DNA from: Polynucleobacter sp. UB-Tiil-W10
GTDB taxonomy: Bacteria; Pseudomonadota; Gammaproteobacteria; Burkholderiales; Burkholderiaceae
DNA length: 64,000 nucleotides
Assembly (NCBI RefSeq): GCF_018881605.1
Contig: NZ_JACVPZ010000001.1
Span: 1,612,001 to 1,676,000, forward strand
Reading direction: 5' to 3'
Shown here: one piece after another, positions 37,995 through 48,235 of the stretch
How positions within the stretch are numbered: position 1 is the stretch's first letter
Layout of the letters: the number at the start of each line of letters is the position of its first letter
Program-made: the position numbers and the translations under genes
The notes under the pieces: model-generated
The model's database searches: none
What the model saw: the letters and a program-made list of their open reading frames with translations, nothing else
Told to the model about the DNA's origin: nothing

Positions 37995-39401
37995 ATGTCT
38001 CGCATTAGCTCGCTAGGCTTATTAAAGCTCCTGAGCTTTGTTTTGCTGAGCTGGTCAACTGTAGCTGGTGCGCTTACATTAGGTGCTCCACAGTTGCAAT
38101 CACGTTCTGGTGAACCGCTTCGGCTAGAGATTCCGATTCGGTTTGGAGCTGACGAGCAAAGTGCTTTATCTAGTCTTAAGGCGGCAATACCAAATAAAGC
38201 GGCTTATGAGCGATTAGGTATTTCTCAAAAGATTCTTGATCTCAATCCGCAAGCGATGGTGTATCGCAACAAGCAAGAAAAGCTGATGGTATTGGTCGAG
38301 ACCGTAAATTCTGTCCCGCTGACTGATGATCCATTCTTGGATGTGTTGGTCAATCTCAACTGGTCAAGCGGTAGCATTACAAAAACATTTACCTTGTTGC
38401 TAGGTGATGTCCAGAAAGTGACTGTTAAGCCTGGGCAAACCTTATCCGAGATTGCCGCCATCATGGCGCCTCAATTAGAGGGCGCTTCATTGGATCAAAC
38501 CATGATGGCTTTATTCAAAGCCAATCCTGATGCATTTGCCAGCGGCAGCATTAATCGTTTAGCTGCAGGTGCTGAGCTAACCAAGCCAAGTCAAGCGCTC
38601 ATACGTTCGATCAGTCCTGCAGAGGCAAACCAGTTTGTGGCTAATGCAAACGAGCAATGGCGTCAAGAGCATGGCGATAAAGATGGCGCAACAGGCTCTT
38701 CTGGGTCTGTCAATGCCAAAGCATCCGAATCATCACCCAAAGATCGCCTGAAGATTGGCTCAAGTGCTGACGGTGACGAACAAGAGCGTCGCTATACAGA
38801 GGAGTTGGTAGCGCAAGAGAAAATGTTGGAGCAAACCAAAGCTCGTGTTGCTGAACTAGAGAAAAATATTGCTGATCTACAAAGACTCCTAGATAAGTCT
38901 AAGGAGAAGAAAGCGGTAGATGGTAACTTTGGTTTAGGTGGCCTAGGTGTGTTCGGCCCTGCAATTCTGGCAATTGCTTTAATTGCTTTGACTGGTTTAT
39001 TACTTTGGGGCTTGGCTCGCAACGCCCGCCGCTCGGAAGCGCCAACTTTTCACGCATCAACAGATCACTCCGCTAAAGAGATTAATAGAACTGAGAAGCC
39101 TGCAGCAGGTTCTCATTTTGAAATGCCTGCTCGTGCTAAAGCGCTATTTGATGGAATTGATCTCGACCTTGCAAAGCCAGCAAAAGAATCTTCTCAAGCA
39201 GTAAGTGCTCCAGTAGCAAACCCTCTAGCAGATGCCTTGCGCGTCAAATTGAATTTAGCGCGCGCGTACATCACCATCGAAGACTTTTCTGCGGCTAAAA
39301 AGTCGCTTGAAGAAGTGCTTCGCGTAAGCAATTCTGTGGATCTTGCAATCACGATTGAAGCGCAGGGTCTGTTGGCAGAGATCTCGCATCGCAATACTTA
39401 G
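37995..39401 (+). CDS. FimV-like inner membrane protein
   Basis: A 468-residue protein at the usual FimV/Usg locus between asd and truA. A signal peptide (about 1-24) precedes the FimV N-terminal domain (GAPQLQSRSGEPLRLEIPI) and a LysM-like peptidoglycan-binding segment near 140-200. A coiled coil follows at about 255-305, then one membrane span near 320. The C-terminal FimV domain carries ALRVKLNLARAYITIEDF. FimV organises type IV pilus and polar complexes in Pseudomonas. The ATG at 37995 is used; an upstream frame inside asd is not. Confidence 0.88.
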   Translation: MSRISSLGLLKLLSFVLLSWSTVAGALTLGAPQLQSRSGEPLRLEIPIRFGADEQSALSSLKAAIPNKAAYERLGISQKILDLNPQAMVYRNKQEKLMVLVETVNSVPLTDDPFLDVLVNLNWSSGSITKTFTLLLGDVQKVTVKPGQTLSEIAAIMAPQLEGASLDQTMMALFKANPDAFASGSINRLAAGAELTKPSQALIRSISPAEANQFVANANEQWRQEHGDKDGATGSSGSVNAKASESSPKDRLKIGSSADGDEQERRYTEELVAQEKMLEQTKARVAELEKNIADLQRLLDKSKEKKAVDGNFGLGGLGVFGPAILAIALIALTGLLLWGLARNARRSEAPTFHASTDHSAKEINRTEKPAAGSHFEMPARAKALFDGIDLDLAKPAKESSQAVSAPVANPLADALRVKLNLARAYITIEDFSAAKKSLEEVLRVSNSVDLAITIEAQGLLAEISHRNT

Positions 39402-39404
39402 ACC

Positions 39405-40256
39405 ATGCGTATAGCTCTTGGCCTTCAGTACGACGGTAGCCCATATTCTGGCTGGCAAACACAGGTTAATCACAATACGGTACAGGACGAATTAGAAAAA
39501 GCGATTTCTGCCTTTGTCGGTGAGCAATCCCGTACAGATTGTCCTATCCATACAATTACCGCAGGCAGAACGGATGCTGGTGTTCATGCGCTAGGTCAGG
39601 TAGTGCACTTTGACACTAATGTAGAGCGCGAAGATTTTTCATGGGTGAGGGGGGTGAACTCATTTTTGCCCCCATCAATTGTTGTGAATTGGGCAAAACC
39701 AGTTTCTGATGAGTTCAGTGCGCGATTCTCTGCTTATGAGCGCGAATATATCTATGCCTTACAAGCGGGCCCTTGTCGCTCCCCGATGTCTCATGCACGT
39801 GCAGGTTATTTAATGCTGCCGCCAAATCAATGGCTGGATATTGAGGCCATGAAAAAATCAGCTGAGTGCCTCATTGGCGAGCATGACTTTAGCTCCTTTC
39901 GTTCATCCGAATGCCAGAGTAAGACACCAATTAAAACAATCTACTCTATCGAGATCATTTCTGAACAGCCATGGCTGTATTTTCGGATTCGAGGTAATGC
40001 TTTCTTGCATCACATGATTCGCAATGTAGTCGGATGTTTTCTACAGATCGGTCAAGATAGACAAAAGCCAGAGTGGATGGCAGAAGTCTTGGTAGCCAGG
40101 AATAGACAAATTGCTGCTCCTACCTTTATGGCAGATGGTTTGTATTTAGCCAAAATCACCTACCCAGAAGAATTTGTCATCCCGCAGCCTTGGTTGGAAA
40201 ACTCCTGGCTACCAGCCCAGGTCATCGGGAAACAGCAGAAAGAACAAAAGAAATAG
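39405..40256 (+). CDS. truA: tRNA pseudouridine synthase A
   Basis: A 283-residue enzyme that makes pseudouridine at positions 38-40 of tRNA anticodon stems. The catalytic Asp is in [18 protein letters not shown], and [11 protein letters not shown] is typical of the family. It begins 3 nt after the fimV-like stop. Confidence 0.97.
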   Translation: MRIALGLQYDGSPYSGWQTQVNHNTVQDELEKAISAFVGEQSRTDCPIHTITAGRTDAGVHALGQVVHFDTNVEREDFSWVRGVNSFLPPSIVVNWAKPVSDEFSARFSAYEREYIYALQAGPCRSPMSHARAGYLMLPPNQWLDIEAMKKSAECLIGEHDFSSFRSSECQSKTPIKTIYSIEIISEQPWLYFRIRGNAFLHHMIRNVVGCFLQIGQDRQKPEWMAEVLVARNRQIAAPTFMADGLYLAKITYPEEFVIPQPWLENSWLPAQVIGKQQKEQKK

Positions 40257-40282
40257 TGGGCCCTTGGCCTTATCATTCGTTT

Positions 40283-40960
40283 ATGGGCTTACTGACATAC
40301 TCTCCGGGCCGTACTAGGGTCAAAATCTGCGGTTTAAAGACGTCGGCGGATGTGGATTCTGCAGTTTCTGCAGGGGTGGATGCGGTTGGCTTTGTCTTTT
40401 ACCCACCCAGCGTTCGTGCTGTAAGCCCCAATATCGCTGCCCAGCTAATTTCCAGGCTCCCTGCAGGGGTAGATGCTGTTGGGCTGGTGGTGAATGCTAC
40501 AGATGAGCAATTTGCTGCCATTCGCGCTGCCGCCTCTATTACCTTGTGGCAATTTCATGGGGATGAGACTCCAGAGCGCTGCGCCCAGCTTGCTGCAGGC
40601 GAGCCTTGGATGAAGGCGGCTCGTGTAGGCACAGACTTCGCTTTTGATGATTTTTCCCTACAATACGGGGATGCAAACGCTTTTCTGCTGGATGCCCTGG
40701 TTGAGGGATATGGTGGCGGAGGCGTTCCTTTTGATTGGCAAGGGATTCCACAGACATGGGTAAGCGAAAACGCGCCTCGGGTCGTTTTGAGTGGTGGATT
40801 GAACACGCACAACGTGGGCGAGGCGATTGCACGCCTGCAGCCCTGCGCGGTTGACGTCAGTAGTGGCGTAGAAAGCAGCAGGGGTGTTAAAGATCCTGCG
40901 CTTATGGCTGAGTTTGTAAAAGCAGTGCGCGCAGCAGATGCTAATGCATCATCCCAATAA
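40283..40960 (+). CDS. trpF: Phosphoribosylanthranilate isomerase
   Basis: A 225-residue TIM-barrel enzyme for tryptophan synthesis. The catalytic Cys is in RVKICGLKTSADV near residue 15. The Asp and the phosphate-binding LSGGLNTHNVGEAI and DVSSGVESSRGVKD regions are present. The ATG at 40283 is preferred to an in-frame start within truA. It leads the trpF-trpB-trpA set. Confidence 0.96.
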   Translation: MGLLTYSPGRTRVKICGLKTSADVDSAVSAGVDAVGFVFYPPSVRAVSPNIAAQLISRLPAGVDAVGLVVNATDEQFAAIRAAASITLWQFHGDETPERCAQLAAGEPWMKAARVGTDFAFDDFSLQYGDANAFLLDALVEGYGGGGVPFDWQGIPQTWVSENAPRVVLSGGLNTHNVGEAIARLQPCAVDVSSGVESSRGVKDPALMAEFVKAVRAADANASSQ

Positions 40961-40990
40961 TTTGCTGTAGATAATTCAAAAGAGGTAGAT

Positions 40991-42184
40991 ATGTACGACA
41001 AGCCAGATGCACGAGGACATTTCGGTCCATACGGTGGCGTGTTTGTTTCTGAAACATTGATGTTTGCATTAGATGAGCTCAAAGAGGCCTATGCAAAATA
41101 TCAATACGATCCAGAATTCATCGAAGAGTTTCATTACGAGCTAAAACATTTTGTTGGTAGACCATCGCCGGTGTATCACGCTAAACGCTGGAGCGAAATG
41201 CTCGGCGGTGCGCAGATTTATCTCAAGCGTGAAGATTTAAATCACACTGGTGCTCACAAAATTAATAACGTGATCGGTCAAGCAATGTTGGCTAAGCGTA
41301 TGGGCAAGCCTCGCATTATTGCTGAGACAGGTGCTGGTCAGCACGGCGTTGCTACAGCAACCATCTGCGCCCGCTTTGGTTTAGATTGCACGGTATATCA
41401 AGGATCTGTTGATGTGGCCCGTCAGGCACAAAACGTATTCCGCATGAAGCTGCTTGGCGCCAAGGTAGTTCCAGTGGAGTCTGGTACGAAGACATTAAAA
41501 GATGCACTCAATGAAGCGATGCGTGATTGGGTTACCAATGTAGATAACACGTTCTACATCATCGGTACTGTTGCTGGTCCCCATCCTTATCCAATGATGG
41601 TGAGAGATTTCCAAAGCGTGATTGGTGAAGAGTGCAAAGTTCAGATGCCAGAGATGACTGGTCGTCAACCAGACTATGTTTTGGCTTGCGTTGGTGGTGG
41701 CTCAAATGCCATGGGTATTTTCTATCCGTATATTGATTTCCCAGAAGTGAAACTGATTGGTGTTGAAGCTGCAGGACATGGCTTGGGAAGTGGTTTACAT
41801 TCGGCAGCACTTTGCGTTGGTACGCCCGGTGTGTTGCATGGCAACCGTACTTATTTATTACAAGACAAAAATGGCCAAATTTCTGAGACGCATTCGGTTT
41901 CTGCAGGTATGGACTACCCAGGAGTTGGGCCTGAGCATGCTTGGTTAAAAGATTCTGGTCGCGCAGATTATGTAGCGATTACGGATGAAGAAGCGCTCCA
42001 AGCATTCCATGATTGCTGCCAGATTGAAGGCATTATTCCAGCCCTTGAGTCCTCTCATGCCATTGCTTATGCCTGCAAGCTGGCCAAGACTTTGCCAAAA
42101 GATAAGACTATTTTGGTAAACCTCTCTGGTCGTGGTGATAAGGACATGCATACCGTCGCGCAGGCAACTGGTTCAGAAGGCTGA
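40991..42184 (+). CDS. trpB: Tryptophan synthase beta subunit
   Basis: A 397-residue PLP enzyme joining indole and serine. The PLP-lysine is in [27 protein letters not shown] and the phosphate-binding [12 protein letters not shown] are intact. It is 30 nt downstream of trpF and has an upstream AAAAGAGG ribosome binding site. Confidence 0.98.
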   Translation: MYDKPDARGHFGPYGGVFVSETLMFALDELKEAYAKYQYDPEFIEEFHYELKHFVGRPSPVYHAKRWSEMLGGAQIYLKREDLNHTGAHKINNVIGQAMLAKRMGKPRIIAETGAGQHGVATATICARFGLDCTVYQGSVDVARQAQNVFRMKLLGAKVVPVESGTKTLKDALNEAMRDWVTNVDNTFYIIGTVAGPHPYPMMVRDFQSVIGEECKVQMPEMTGRQPDYVLACVGGGSNAMGIFYPYIDFPEVKLIGVEAAGHGLGSGLHSAALCVGTPGVLHGNRTYLLQDKNGQISETHSVSAGMDYPGVGPEHAWLKDSGRADYVAITDEEALQAFHDCCQIEGIIPALESSHAIAYACKLAKTLPKDKTILVNLSGRGDKDMHTVAQATGSEG

Positions 42185-42231
42185 ATAAAATAAAAAACAA
42201 AATAGAAAAATAAAAAGAAAATAAATTAGTT
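42185..42231 (+). other. A-rich trpB-trpA spacer without a Shine-Dalgarno site
   Basis: This 47-nt gap is made almost entirely of A with some T, one C and three G. No purine-rich Shine-Dalgarno core precedes the trpA ATG. In many bacteria trpB and trpA abut or overlap; here the unstructured A-rich leader may itself recruit ribosomes. That role is inference. Confidence 0.6.
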
Positions 42232-43029
42232 ATGTCAAAAATTACTGCGCTCTTTAAGGAGCTAAAAGCTACTGGTAAAAAAGGGTTGATTCCTTTTATT
42301 ACTGCTGGTGATCCAGACCCTAAGCAAACTGTTGAGTTGATGCATGCATTAGTTCGTGGCGGTTCAAGTGTCATTGAGTTGGGTGTGCCATTCTCAGATC
42401 CGATGGCGGATGGTCCTGTGATTCAAAGATCATCTGAGCGTGCGTTGACCCACGGTGTGACCTTGCATAGCTGTTTAGAAATGGTGAAAGAGTTTCGCAA
42501 GAAGGACACCAATACTCCCGTTGTTCTCATGGGGTATGCAAACCCAGTTGAGCAAATGGGAGCTGAGCGTTTTGCAACCGAAGCAAAAGCTGCTGGTGTC
42601 GATGGCGTTCTAGTGGTTGATTACCCACCAGAAGAGTGCGTGGATTTTGCTGCGCGCATGCGCGTTGCTGGAATTGATCCCATCTTTTTATTGGCACCCA
42701 CTTCATCACATGAGCGCATTAAAGAGGCTGCCAAAATAGCCTCTGGTTATATCTATTACGTTTCTATGCGCGGGGTTACTGGCGCATCGCACCTGAATAC
42801 CCAGGATGTGGCTAGTATCATTCCGAAAATTCGTGAAGAAACGGATATTCCGATCGCTGTTGGCTTTGGAATTAGCGATGCTGCTAGCGCCAAGGCCGTT
42901 TCTGCAAGTGCCGACGCTGTGGTGATTGGTAGCCGAATTATTCGTCTTTTGGAGGATGCACCCCCTGAGCAGGCGGTACAATCACTGGAAACCTTCATTC
43001 GTGAAATTCGCGACGCATTGGACAGTTAA
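42232..43029 (+). CDS. trpA: Tryptophan synthase alpha subunit
   Basis: A 265-residue TIM-barrel subunit that releases indole from indole-3-glycerol phosphate. The catalytic Glu and Asp are in [17 protein letters not shown] (E and D), and [10 protein letters not shown] and [13 protein letters not shown] form the phosphate site. Gene order trpB-trpA-accD is typical of Burkholderiales. Confidence 0.98.
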   Translation: MSKITALFKELKATGKKGLIPFITAGDPDPKQTVELMHALVRGGSSVIELGVPFSDPMADGPVIQRSSERALTHGVTLHSCLEMVKEFRKKDTNTPVVLMGYANPVEQMGAERFATEAKAAGVDGVLVVDYPPEECVDFAARMRVAGIDPIFLLAPTSSHERIKEAAKIASGYIYYVSMRGVTGASHLNTQDVASIIPKIREETDIPIAVGFGISDAASAKAVSASADAVVIGSRIIRLLEDAPPEQAVQSLETFIREIRDALDS

Positions 43030-43035
43030 AAATTA

Positions 43036-43923
43036 ATGAGCTGGATAGATAAATTACTCCCACCCCAAATTCAACATACCGATCCTGCTAATCGCAAGTC
43101 AGTACCAGAGGGATTGTGGGTAAAGTGCCCAAGTTGCGAGACTGTTCTATACAGCACCGACATTGAAGCCAATTTATCAGTGTGCCCAAAATGTAGTCAC
43201 CACATGCGCATCGGCGCCCGTCTGCGCTTAGATAGTTTGTTGGATGAAAAAGGGCGCTATGAAATTGGTGCTGATATCTATCCAATAGACCCGCTGAAAT
43301 TTAAAGACTCTAAAAAATACCCAGATCGTATTAAAGAAGCAAATGATGCTTCTGGTGAATCCGAAGCCTTAATTGTGATGGGTGGCAAGATTGAAACGAT
43401 TCCTGTTGTAGCTGCTTGTTTTGAATTCCAGTACATGGGTGGTTCGATGGGTTCTGTAGTCGGTGAGCGCTTCGCTCGCGGCGTACAGGAGGCAATTGAT
43501 AAAAAGTGTGCCTTCATTTGTGTCACAGCTACTGGCGGTGCGCGTATGCAAGAAAGCTTGTTATCTCTTTTTCAGATGGCCAAGACCAACTCGATGTTGA
43601 CCTTGTTGGCTAAAAAAGGTTTGCCCTATATCAGCGTTCTCACCGATCCAACAATGGGTGGTATTTCCGCTAGCTTTGCCTTCATGGGTGATGTAGTGAT
43701 GGCTGAGCCAAAAGCCTTAATTGGTTTTGCAGGTCCACGCGTGATTGAGCAAACAGTGCGCGAGAAATTGCCGGAAGGATTCCAGAGATCTGAGTTCCTC
43801 ATGCAAAAGGGTGGTATTGATATGATTGTTGATCGCCGTCAGATGCGCAATGAAATTGCGCGCTTACTTGCTTTGTTACAGAAGCTTCCAGAGCCTGCAA
43901 TAGCGGGTAGCGCAGCCGTTTAA
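43036..43923 (+). CDS. accD: Acetyl-CoA carboxylase carboxyltransferase beta subunit
   Basis: A 295-residue subunit of the enzyme that makes malonyl-CoA for fatty acid synthesis. An N-terminal Cys4 zinc ribbon (CPSC near 34 and CPKC near 53) precedes the carboxyltransferase domain with [20 protein letters not shown] and [12 protein letters not shown]. It starts 6 nt after trpA and is 4 nt before folC. Confidence 0.97.
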   Translation: MSWIDKLLPPQIQHTDPANRKSVPEGLWVKCPSCETVLYSTDIEANLSVCPKCSHHMRIGARLRLDSLLDEKGRYEIGADIYPIDPLKFKDSKKYPDRIKEANDASGESEALIVMGGKIETIPVVAACFEFQYMGGSMGSVVGERFARGVQEAIDKKCAFICVTATGGARMQESLLSLFQMAKTNSMLTLLAKKGLPYISVLTDPTMGGISASFAFMGDVVMAEPKALIGFAGPRVIEQTVREKLPEGFQRSEFLMQKGGIDMIVDRRQMRNEIARLLALLQKLPEPAIAGSAAV

Positions 43924-43927
43924 GCGC

Positions 43928-45253
43928 TTGAGCTCAGCACACCAAGCCCCCATATTATTTTCTAGCCTAGAGGCCTGGCTTAGCCACCTCGAAACTGCTC
44001 ACCCTGTCGGTATTGATATGGGGCTTGAGCGTATCAATCGTGTGAAGGCTGCATTAGATCTGCATTTTGAATGCCCAGTGATCACAGTTGCCGGAACAAA
44101 CGGCAAAGGATCTACCTGCGCTTTTCTGGAGAGTATTCTCTTGGCATCTGGCTACCGTGTTGGTTGTCATACCTCTCCACATCTTCTTAAATTTAATGAG
44201 CGTGCTCGCGTTAATGGTGAAGATGTTAAAGACAATATCTTGCTTGAGCATTTCGCAGCTGTAGAAAAAGCCCGCGTTAGCTTGGTGGATGCGCCGACCT
44301 TGACGTATTTTGAGTTCACTACTTTAGCCATCATGCATCTATTTGCCAAGTCTAATTTAGACGCGGTTGTATTGGAGGTAGGGATGGGTGGTCGCTTAGA
44401 TGCCGTGAACATTGTGGATGCAGATTGCGCCATCGTGACAAGTATCGATATTGATCATGCAGATTTCTTGGGTGGAACACGTGAAGCTATCGGCTTAGAA
44501 AAAGCAGGTATTTTCCGCCCGGGGCAGATTGCGGTTTGTGGCGATCCTGTACCGCCACAATCACTGATTGACCATGCTGAAAAACTTGCTTGTGATCTCT
44601 GGTTACAGGGACGTGATTACAACTTTCAGGGTGATAAGCAGCAGTGGGGCTGGGCAGGGCGTAAAAAGCGCTTTAGTGGGCTTGGATACCCGGCGCTTCG
44701 TGGTGCCAATCAGATTCTGAATGCCTCTGCTGTGATTGCCGCCTTAATGGCTTTGCACCAGCGCCTACCAGTGAGCGCCCAGGATATTCGTAATGGATTT
44801 GCCTTGGTAGAGTTACCGGGCCGTTTCCAAGTCTTGCCTGGTCAACCTACAGTTGTTTTGGATGTTGCCCACAATCCCCACGCCGCCGCTACCTTGGCTC
44901 AGGGGCTCGATAAGATGGGATATCACCCATATACCTATGCGGTTTTTGGGGCTATGGCTGACAAGGATATCGAGGGGGTAATAAAACCCCTCCTCAATAT
45001 TGTGGATTTTTGGTTCTGTACTGATTTGCCGACCCCCAGAGCCGCCAGCGCCAAGGTCTTGGCTGAGAAGCTTGAAGCCATGGGTGTAAAGCCTAAAAAT
45101 GGGGCTGATGGGGGTATTGAATGCTTCACAGAACCTGCTTTGGCGTATCAAAAAGCGCTTTCTCAAGCGGGTGAGGGTGATAGAATTGTCACCTTCGGAT
45201 CTTTCTACACCGTTGCAGGCGTAATGACTTACCGAAACAACCAGGCCCACTGA
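43928..45253 (+). CDS. folC: Folylpolyglutamate synthase / dihydrofolate synthase
   Basis: A 441-residue Mur-ligase-family enzyme that glutamylates folates. It shows GMDMGLERINRV-like spacing (IDMGLERINRV), the P-loop TVAGTNGKGSTCAFLE, and VLDVAHNPHAAATLA in the C-terminal domain. Initiation appears to be at a TTG at 43928, 4 nt after accD; no nearby in-frame ATG precedes the conserved N-terminus. It follows accD as usual in proteobacteria. Confidence 0.95.
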   Translation: MSSAHQAPILFSSLEAWLSHLETAHPVGIDMGLERINRVKAALDLHFECPVITVAGTNGKGSTCAFLESILLASGYRVGCHTSPHLLKFNERARVNGEDVKDNILLEHFAAVEKARVSLVDAPTLTYFEFTTLAIMHLFAKSNLDAVVLEVGMGGRLDAVNIVDADCAIVTSIDIDHADFLGGTREAIGLEKAGIFRPGQIAVCGDPVPPQSLIDHAEKLACDLWLQGRDYNFQGDKQQWGWAGRKKRFSGLGYPALRGANQILNASAVIAALMALHQRLPVSAQDIRNGFALVELPGRFQVLPGQPTVVLDVAHNPHAAATLAQGLDKMGYHPYTYAVFGAMADKDIEGVIKPLLNIVDFWFCTDLPTPRAASAKVLAEKLEAMGVKPKNGADGGIECFTEPALAYQKALSQAGEGDRIVTFGSFYTVAGVMTYRNNQAH

Positions 45254-45256
45254 TCC

Positions 45257-46066
45257 ATGATTCGTTTACCAAGCTTTTTTAAGCGAAATACTCAGTCTGA
45301 TGACTTTGAATTCAGTTCAAGGGGTAGTCGCACTGCCAAAAGAGCGGCCCCACGCAGTTTTCAGCGCGCTGCTGAAGCTGAAGAGCTGGCCCTAACCGAA
45401 GATCCAGAACAGCAAAGAGCACGGCATCGTTTGATCGGCGCTGCTGCCCTGGTCTTAATTGCCGTTATAGGTCTGCCTCGTATTTTGGATAACAAACCAA
45501 AGTCTGCACCAAACGATATTGCAGTCAATATTGTGACCAGCTTGCCGATTCCAGGAGCTGAAACAAAGTCTAAAGTTGAATCAGTTGCTGAACCTATAAA
45601 AGAAGCTCCTAAAGTTGCAGCTACTCCTGAAGTAAAGGCGGAAGCTAAACCCGATGTTAAGCCTGAACCCAAGTTGGAAGCTAAACCAGCGGCACCTGCA
45701 GTGAATAAATCTGGAACATTAGGTTTAGCGGCGGGTGAAGAGGTGGTTGCTGCTAATGCAAGTCCTAAAGCGGATGCTAAGCCAAAGACGGAGGATGCTC
45801 CTAAATCGAGCGCTTCTAATGGCACAGGCAAGTACATTATTCAGATTGGTGCCTTTGCATCAGAAGAGCGCGCCAAGGGTTGGATTGCAAAACTCAAAGA
45901 CCAAAAGATTCCAAACTACGTCTTCACGAAGACGGGTAGCGATGGATCAAAGCTTTATGTGCTCCGTGCAGGACCCTATTCCGATCAAGACGCTGCAGAG
46001 GCGGCTGAAAAGAAAATTAAGGCGATGGGTCTTTCACCAAGACTGGTCGAGTCCGGTAAGCAGTAA
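45257..46066 (+). CDS. SPOR-domain protein (DedD-like)
   Basis: A 269-residue bitopic inner-membrane protein. A cytoplasmic head is followed by one membrane span at about 58-75. A low-complexity Ala/Pro/Lys/Glu linker (about 100-185) leads to a C-terminal SPOR domain from about 192 (GKYIIQIGAFASEERAKGW). SPOR domains bind denuded septal peptidoglycan, so a role in cell division is likely. The folC-dedD-cvpA-purF order matches that of E. coli, supporting the DedD assignment. It overlaps cvpA by 1 bp. Confidence 0.9.
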   Translation: MIRLPSFFKRNTQSDDFEFSSRGSRTAKRAAPRSFQRAAEAEELALTEDPEQQRARHRLIGAAALVLIAVIGLPRILDNKPKSAPNDIAVNIVTSLPIPGAETKSKVESVAEPIKEAPKVAATPEVKAEAKPDVKPEPKLEAKPAAPAVNKSGTLGLAAGEEVVAANASPKADAKPKTEDAPKSSASNGTGKYIIQIGAFASEERAKGWIAKLKDQKIPNYVFTKTGSDGSKLYVLRAGPYSDQDAAEAAEKKIKAMGLSPRLVESGKQ

Positions 46067-46632
46067 TGGAATATTTATCCACCCTCAAGCTAACAACGGT
46101 GGATTACTTCACCCTAGTTGTGCTCTTGGTATCTGCATTAGTCGGTATCTCGCGCGGTTTATTTAAAGAGGTGCTTGCGTTAGCTTCTTGGTTTGTTGCG
46201 TCATGGGTTGCTTATCACTACAGCAATTACCTATCAACTGAATGGCTTTCTACATTTCATCTTGATGAGCTGCTTAGTTTGGGCGTGAGCTTCATCATTC
46301 TGTTTGTTTTAACACTCATCATTTGTAGTGTGTTTGGTGGAGTGGTGCAAAAAATTATTTTGTCAGTAGGTCTTAGTTTGGCTGACCGTTTTTTAGGTTT
46401 GGTGTTTGGCGTGATTCGTGGTGGTCTGATTGTTGTGGTGCTTGCTACCTTAGCGGCTCTCACACCTATTACGCACAGCATGGCTTGGCAGAATGCCATA
46501 ACCAGACCGGCAATTGATATGGCAACTGGTTTAATTAAAGGTTGGCTTCCTGCTGACTGGGCTAAACAATTAGGTGATGCAGTGCCTAAAGTTACCCCCA
46601 TCATTACTCCTAAAATAACAATAGGAATCTAG
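46066..46632 (+). CDS. cvpA: CvpA family membrane protein
   Basis: A 188-residue protein with four hydrophobic segments, the CvpA fold. It opens with LTTVDYFTLVVLLVSALVG and has SRGLFKEVLALASW, both conserved. In E. coli cvpA precedes purF and was linked to colicin V export; its core role is unclear. It starts on the last base of the SPOR gene and is 4 nt ahead of purF. Confidence 0.93.
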   Translation: MEYLSTLKLTTVDYFTLVVLLVSALVGISRGLFKEVLALASWFVASWVAYHYSNYLSTEWLSTFHLDELLSLGVSFIILFVLTLIICSVFGGVVQKIILSVGLSLADRFLGLVFGVIRGGLIVVVLATLAALTPITHSMAWQNAITRPAIDMATGLIKGWLPADWAKQLGDAVPKVTPIITPKITIGI

Positions 46633-46636
46633 AAAT

Positions 46637-48175
46637 ATGTGCGGCGTCGTCGGAACTGTTTCTCACTCACCAGTAAATCAACTTCTCTATGATGCTTTGT
46701 TGCTCCTGCAACATCGTGGTCAAGATGCAGCAGGCATTGCAACGATGAACGGCAATTCATTCACGATGCATAAAGCCAATGGCTTAGTAAGAGACGTCTT
46801 TAGAACTCGTAATATGCGTAGCTTGGTTGGTAGCGCTGGTATTGGCCAGGTGCGTTACCCAACTGCTGGCTCTGCTAGTAGCGAAGAAGAGGCGCAACCG
46901 TTTTATGTGAGTGCACCTTACGGCATTATCTTGGCGCATAACGGTAACCTGACCAATGCACCCAGTTTGCGTGTTGAGATGGCCTATCGTGACCGTCGTC
47001 ACATTAATACAAGCTCTGACACTGAAGTATTGCTCAACGTATTGGCTGACGAACTTCAAAAAGAAACTAATAGCGCGGCTCTTGATGAGAGCGCGATGTT
47101 TAACGCAGTTACCGGTGTAACTAATCGCGTTAAAGGTTCTTATGCGGTAGTTTCTTTAATTGCAGGCTATGGCTTATTGGCCTTCCGTGACCAGTATGGT
47201 ATTCGTCCTCTCTGTATCGGTCGTATCGATACGCCGCAAGGTCCTGAGTGGATGATTGCATCCGAGTCTGTTGCGCTAGAGGGCCTAGGATTCACATTTG
47301 TGCGTGACGTTAATCCAGGTGAAGCAATTTATATCGACTTAGATGGCAATTTCTATTCGCGTCAATGCGTACCTAATGCTGTCTTAACACCTTGTATTTT
47401 TGAATACGTTTATATGGCCCGCCCAGACTCCACAATTGATGGCGTCACCGTTTATAACGTTCGGATGCGTATGGGTGATTACTTGGCCGAGAAGATCCGC
47501 AAGGAGACCGATGTCTCTGAGATCGATGTCGTGATGCCAATTCCAGACTCAAGCCGTCCAGCAGCAATGCAGGTTGCAAAGAACTTGGGCGTGGATTATC
47601 GCGAAGGCTTCTTTAAAAACCGTTACATCGGCCGCACCTTCATCATGCCAGGGCAGGCTGTCCGTAAGAAATCTGTACGTCAAAAACTCAATGCCATGCG
47701 CATTGAGTTCAAAGATAAGACTGTATTGATTGTGGATGACTCGATTGTTCGTGGAACAACATCCTTTGAGATCGTGCAGATGGCACGTGAATCAGGTGCC
47801 AAGAAAGTTATCTTTGCTTCTGCTGCGCCACCAGTACGATTCCCGAACGTTTACGGTATTGATATGCCAACTCGTAGCGAACTGGTTGCTTATGGCCGCA
47901 CTGATGAAGAAATCAACAAGATGATTGGTGCCGATCAACTGATCTATCAAAGTGTTGAAGATATGAAGCAGGCGGTGACGGATATCAATCCTAATATCAA
48001 GCAGTTTGAAGCCTCTTGCTTCGATGGCAACTACATCACTGGCGATATTACTGAGTCTTATCTTGATGCCTTAGAGGCCGCTAGAAATACCTCGGACGCT
48101 AAGGCAGATCGGCAGAAGGATTCTAGTGACTTTGCCCGCTCACAGCTCCATTTGCATTTGGCTACCGAAGACTAA
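46637..48175 (+). CDS. purF: Amidophosphoribosyltransferase
   Basis: A 512-residue enzyme for the first committed step of purine synthesis. The catalytic Cys is residue 2 (MCGVVGTV), with no propeptide, as in the E. coli type. LLLQHRGQDAAGIAT marks the glutaminase domain, and the PRPP-binding loop is VLIVDDSIVRGTTS. Length is normal. Confidence 0.98.
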   Translation: MCGVVGTVSHSPVNQLLYDALLLLQHRGQDAAGIATMNGNSFTMHKANGLVRDVFRTRNMRSLVGSAGIGQVRYPTAGSASSEEEAQPFYVSAPYGIILAHNGNLTNAPSLRVEMAYRDRRHINTSSDTEVLLNVLADELQKETNSAALDESAMFNAVTGVTNRVKGSYAVVSLIAGYGLLAFRDQYGIRPLCIGRIDTPQGPEWMIASESVALEGLGFTFVRDVNPGEAIYIDLDGNFYSRQCVPNAVLTPCIFEYVYMARPDSTIDGVTVYNVRMRMGDYLAEKIRKETDVSEIDVVMPIPDSSRPAAMQVAKNLGVDYREGFFKNRYIGRTFIMPGQAVRKKSVRQKLNAMRIEFKDKTVLIVDDSIVRGTTSFEIVQMARESGAKKVIFASAAPPVRFPNVYGIDMPTRSELVAYGRTDEEINKMIGADQLIYQSVEDMKQAVTDINPNIKQFEASCFDGNYITGDITESYLDALEAARNTSDAKADRQKDSSDFARSQLHLHLATED

Positions 48176-48235
48176 AAAGCGACAGGAATATGCCTTACTC
48201 GAGGCAAATTCGTAATTCGGTGTCAAAATAGCATC

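Noticed and set aside
40555-41082. 175-residue open frame on the minus strand
   Set aside because: It runs antisense across trpF and the start of trpB, both clearly real.
45361-45837. 158-residue Ala/Gly/Ser-rich minus-strand frame
   Set aside because: It mirrors the low-complexity Ala/Pro/Lys linker of the SPOR protein; repeats of that kind keep the antisense frame open.
48176-48235. Terminator or riboswitch before metZ
   Set aside because: Only a 5-bp stem (TGCCT/AGGCA) without a T-run is visible in 60 bp, too short for a known SAM riboswitch.
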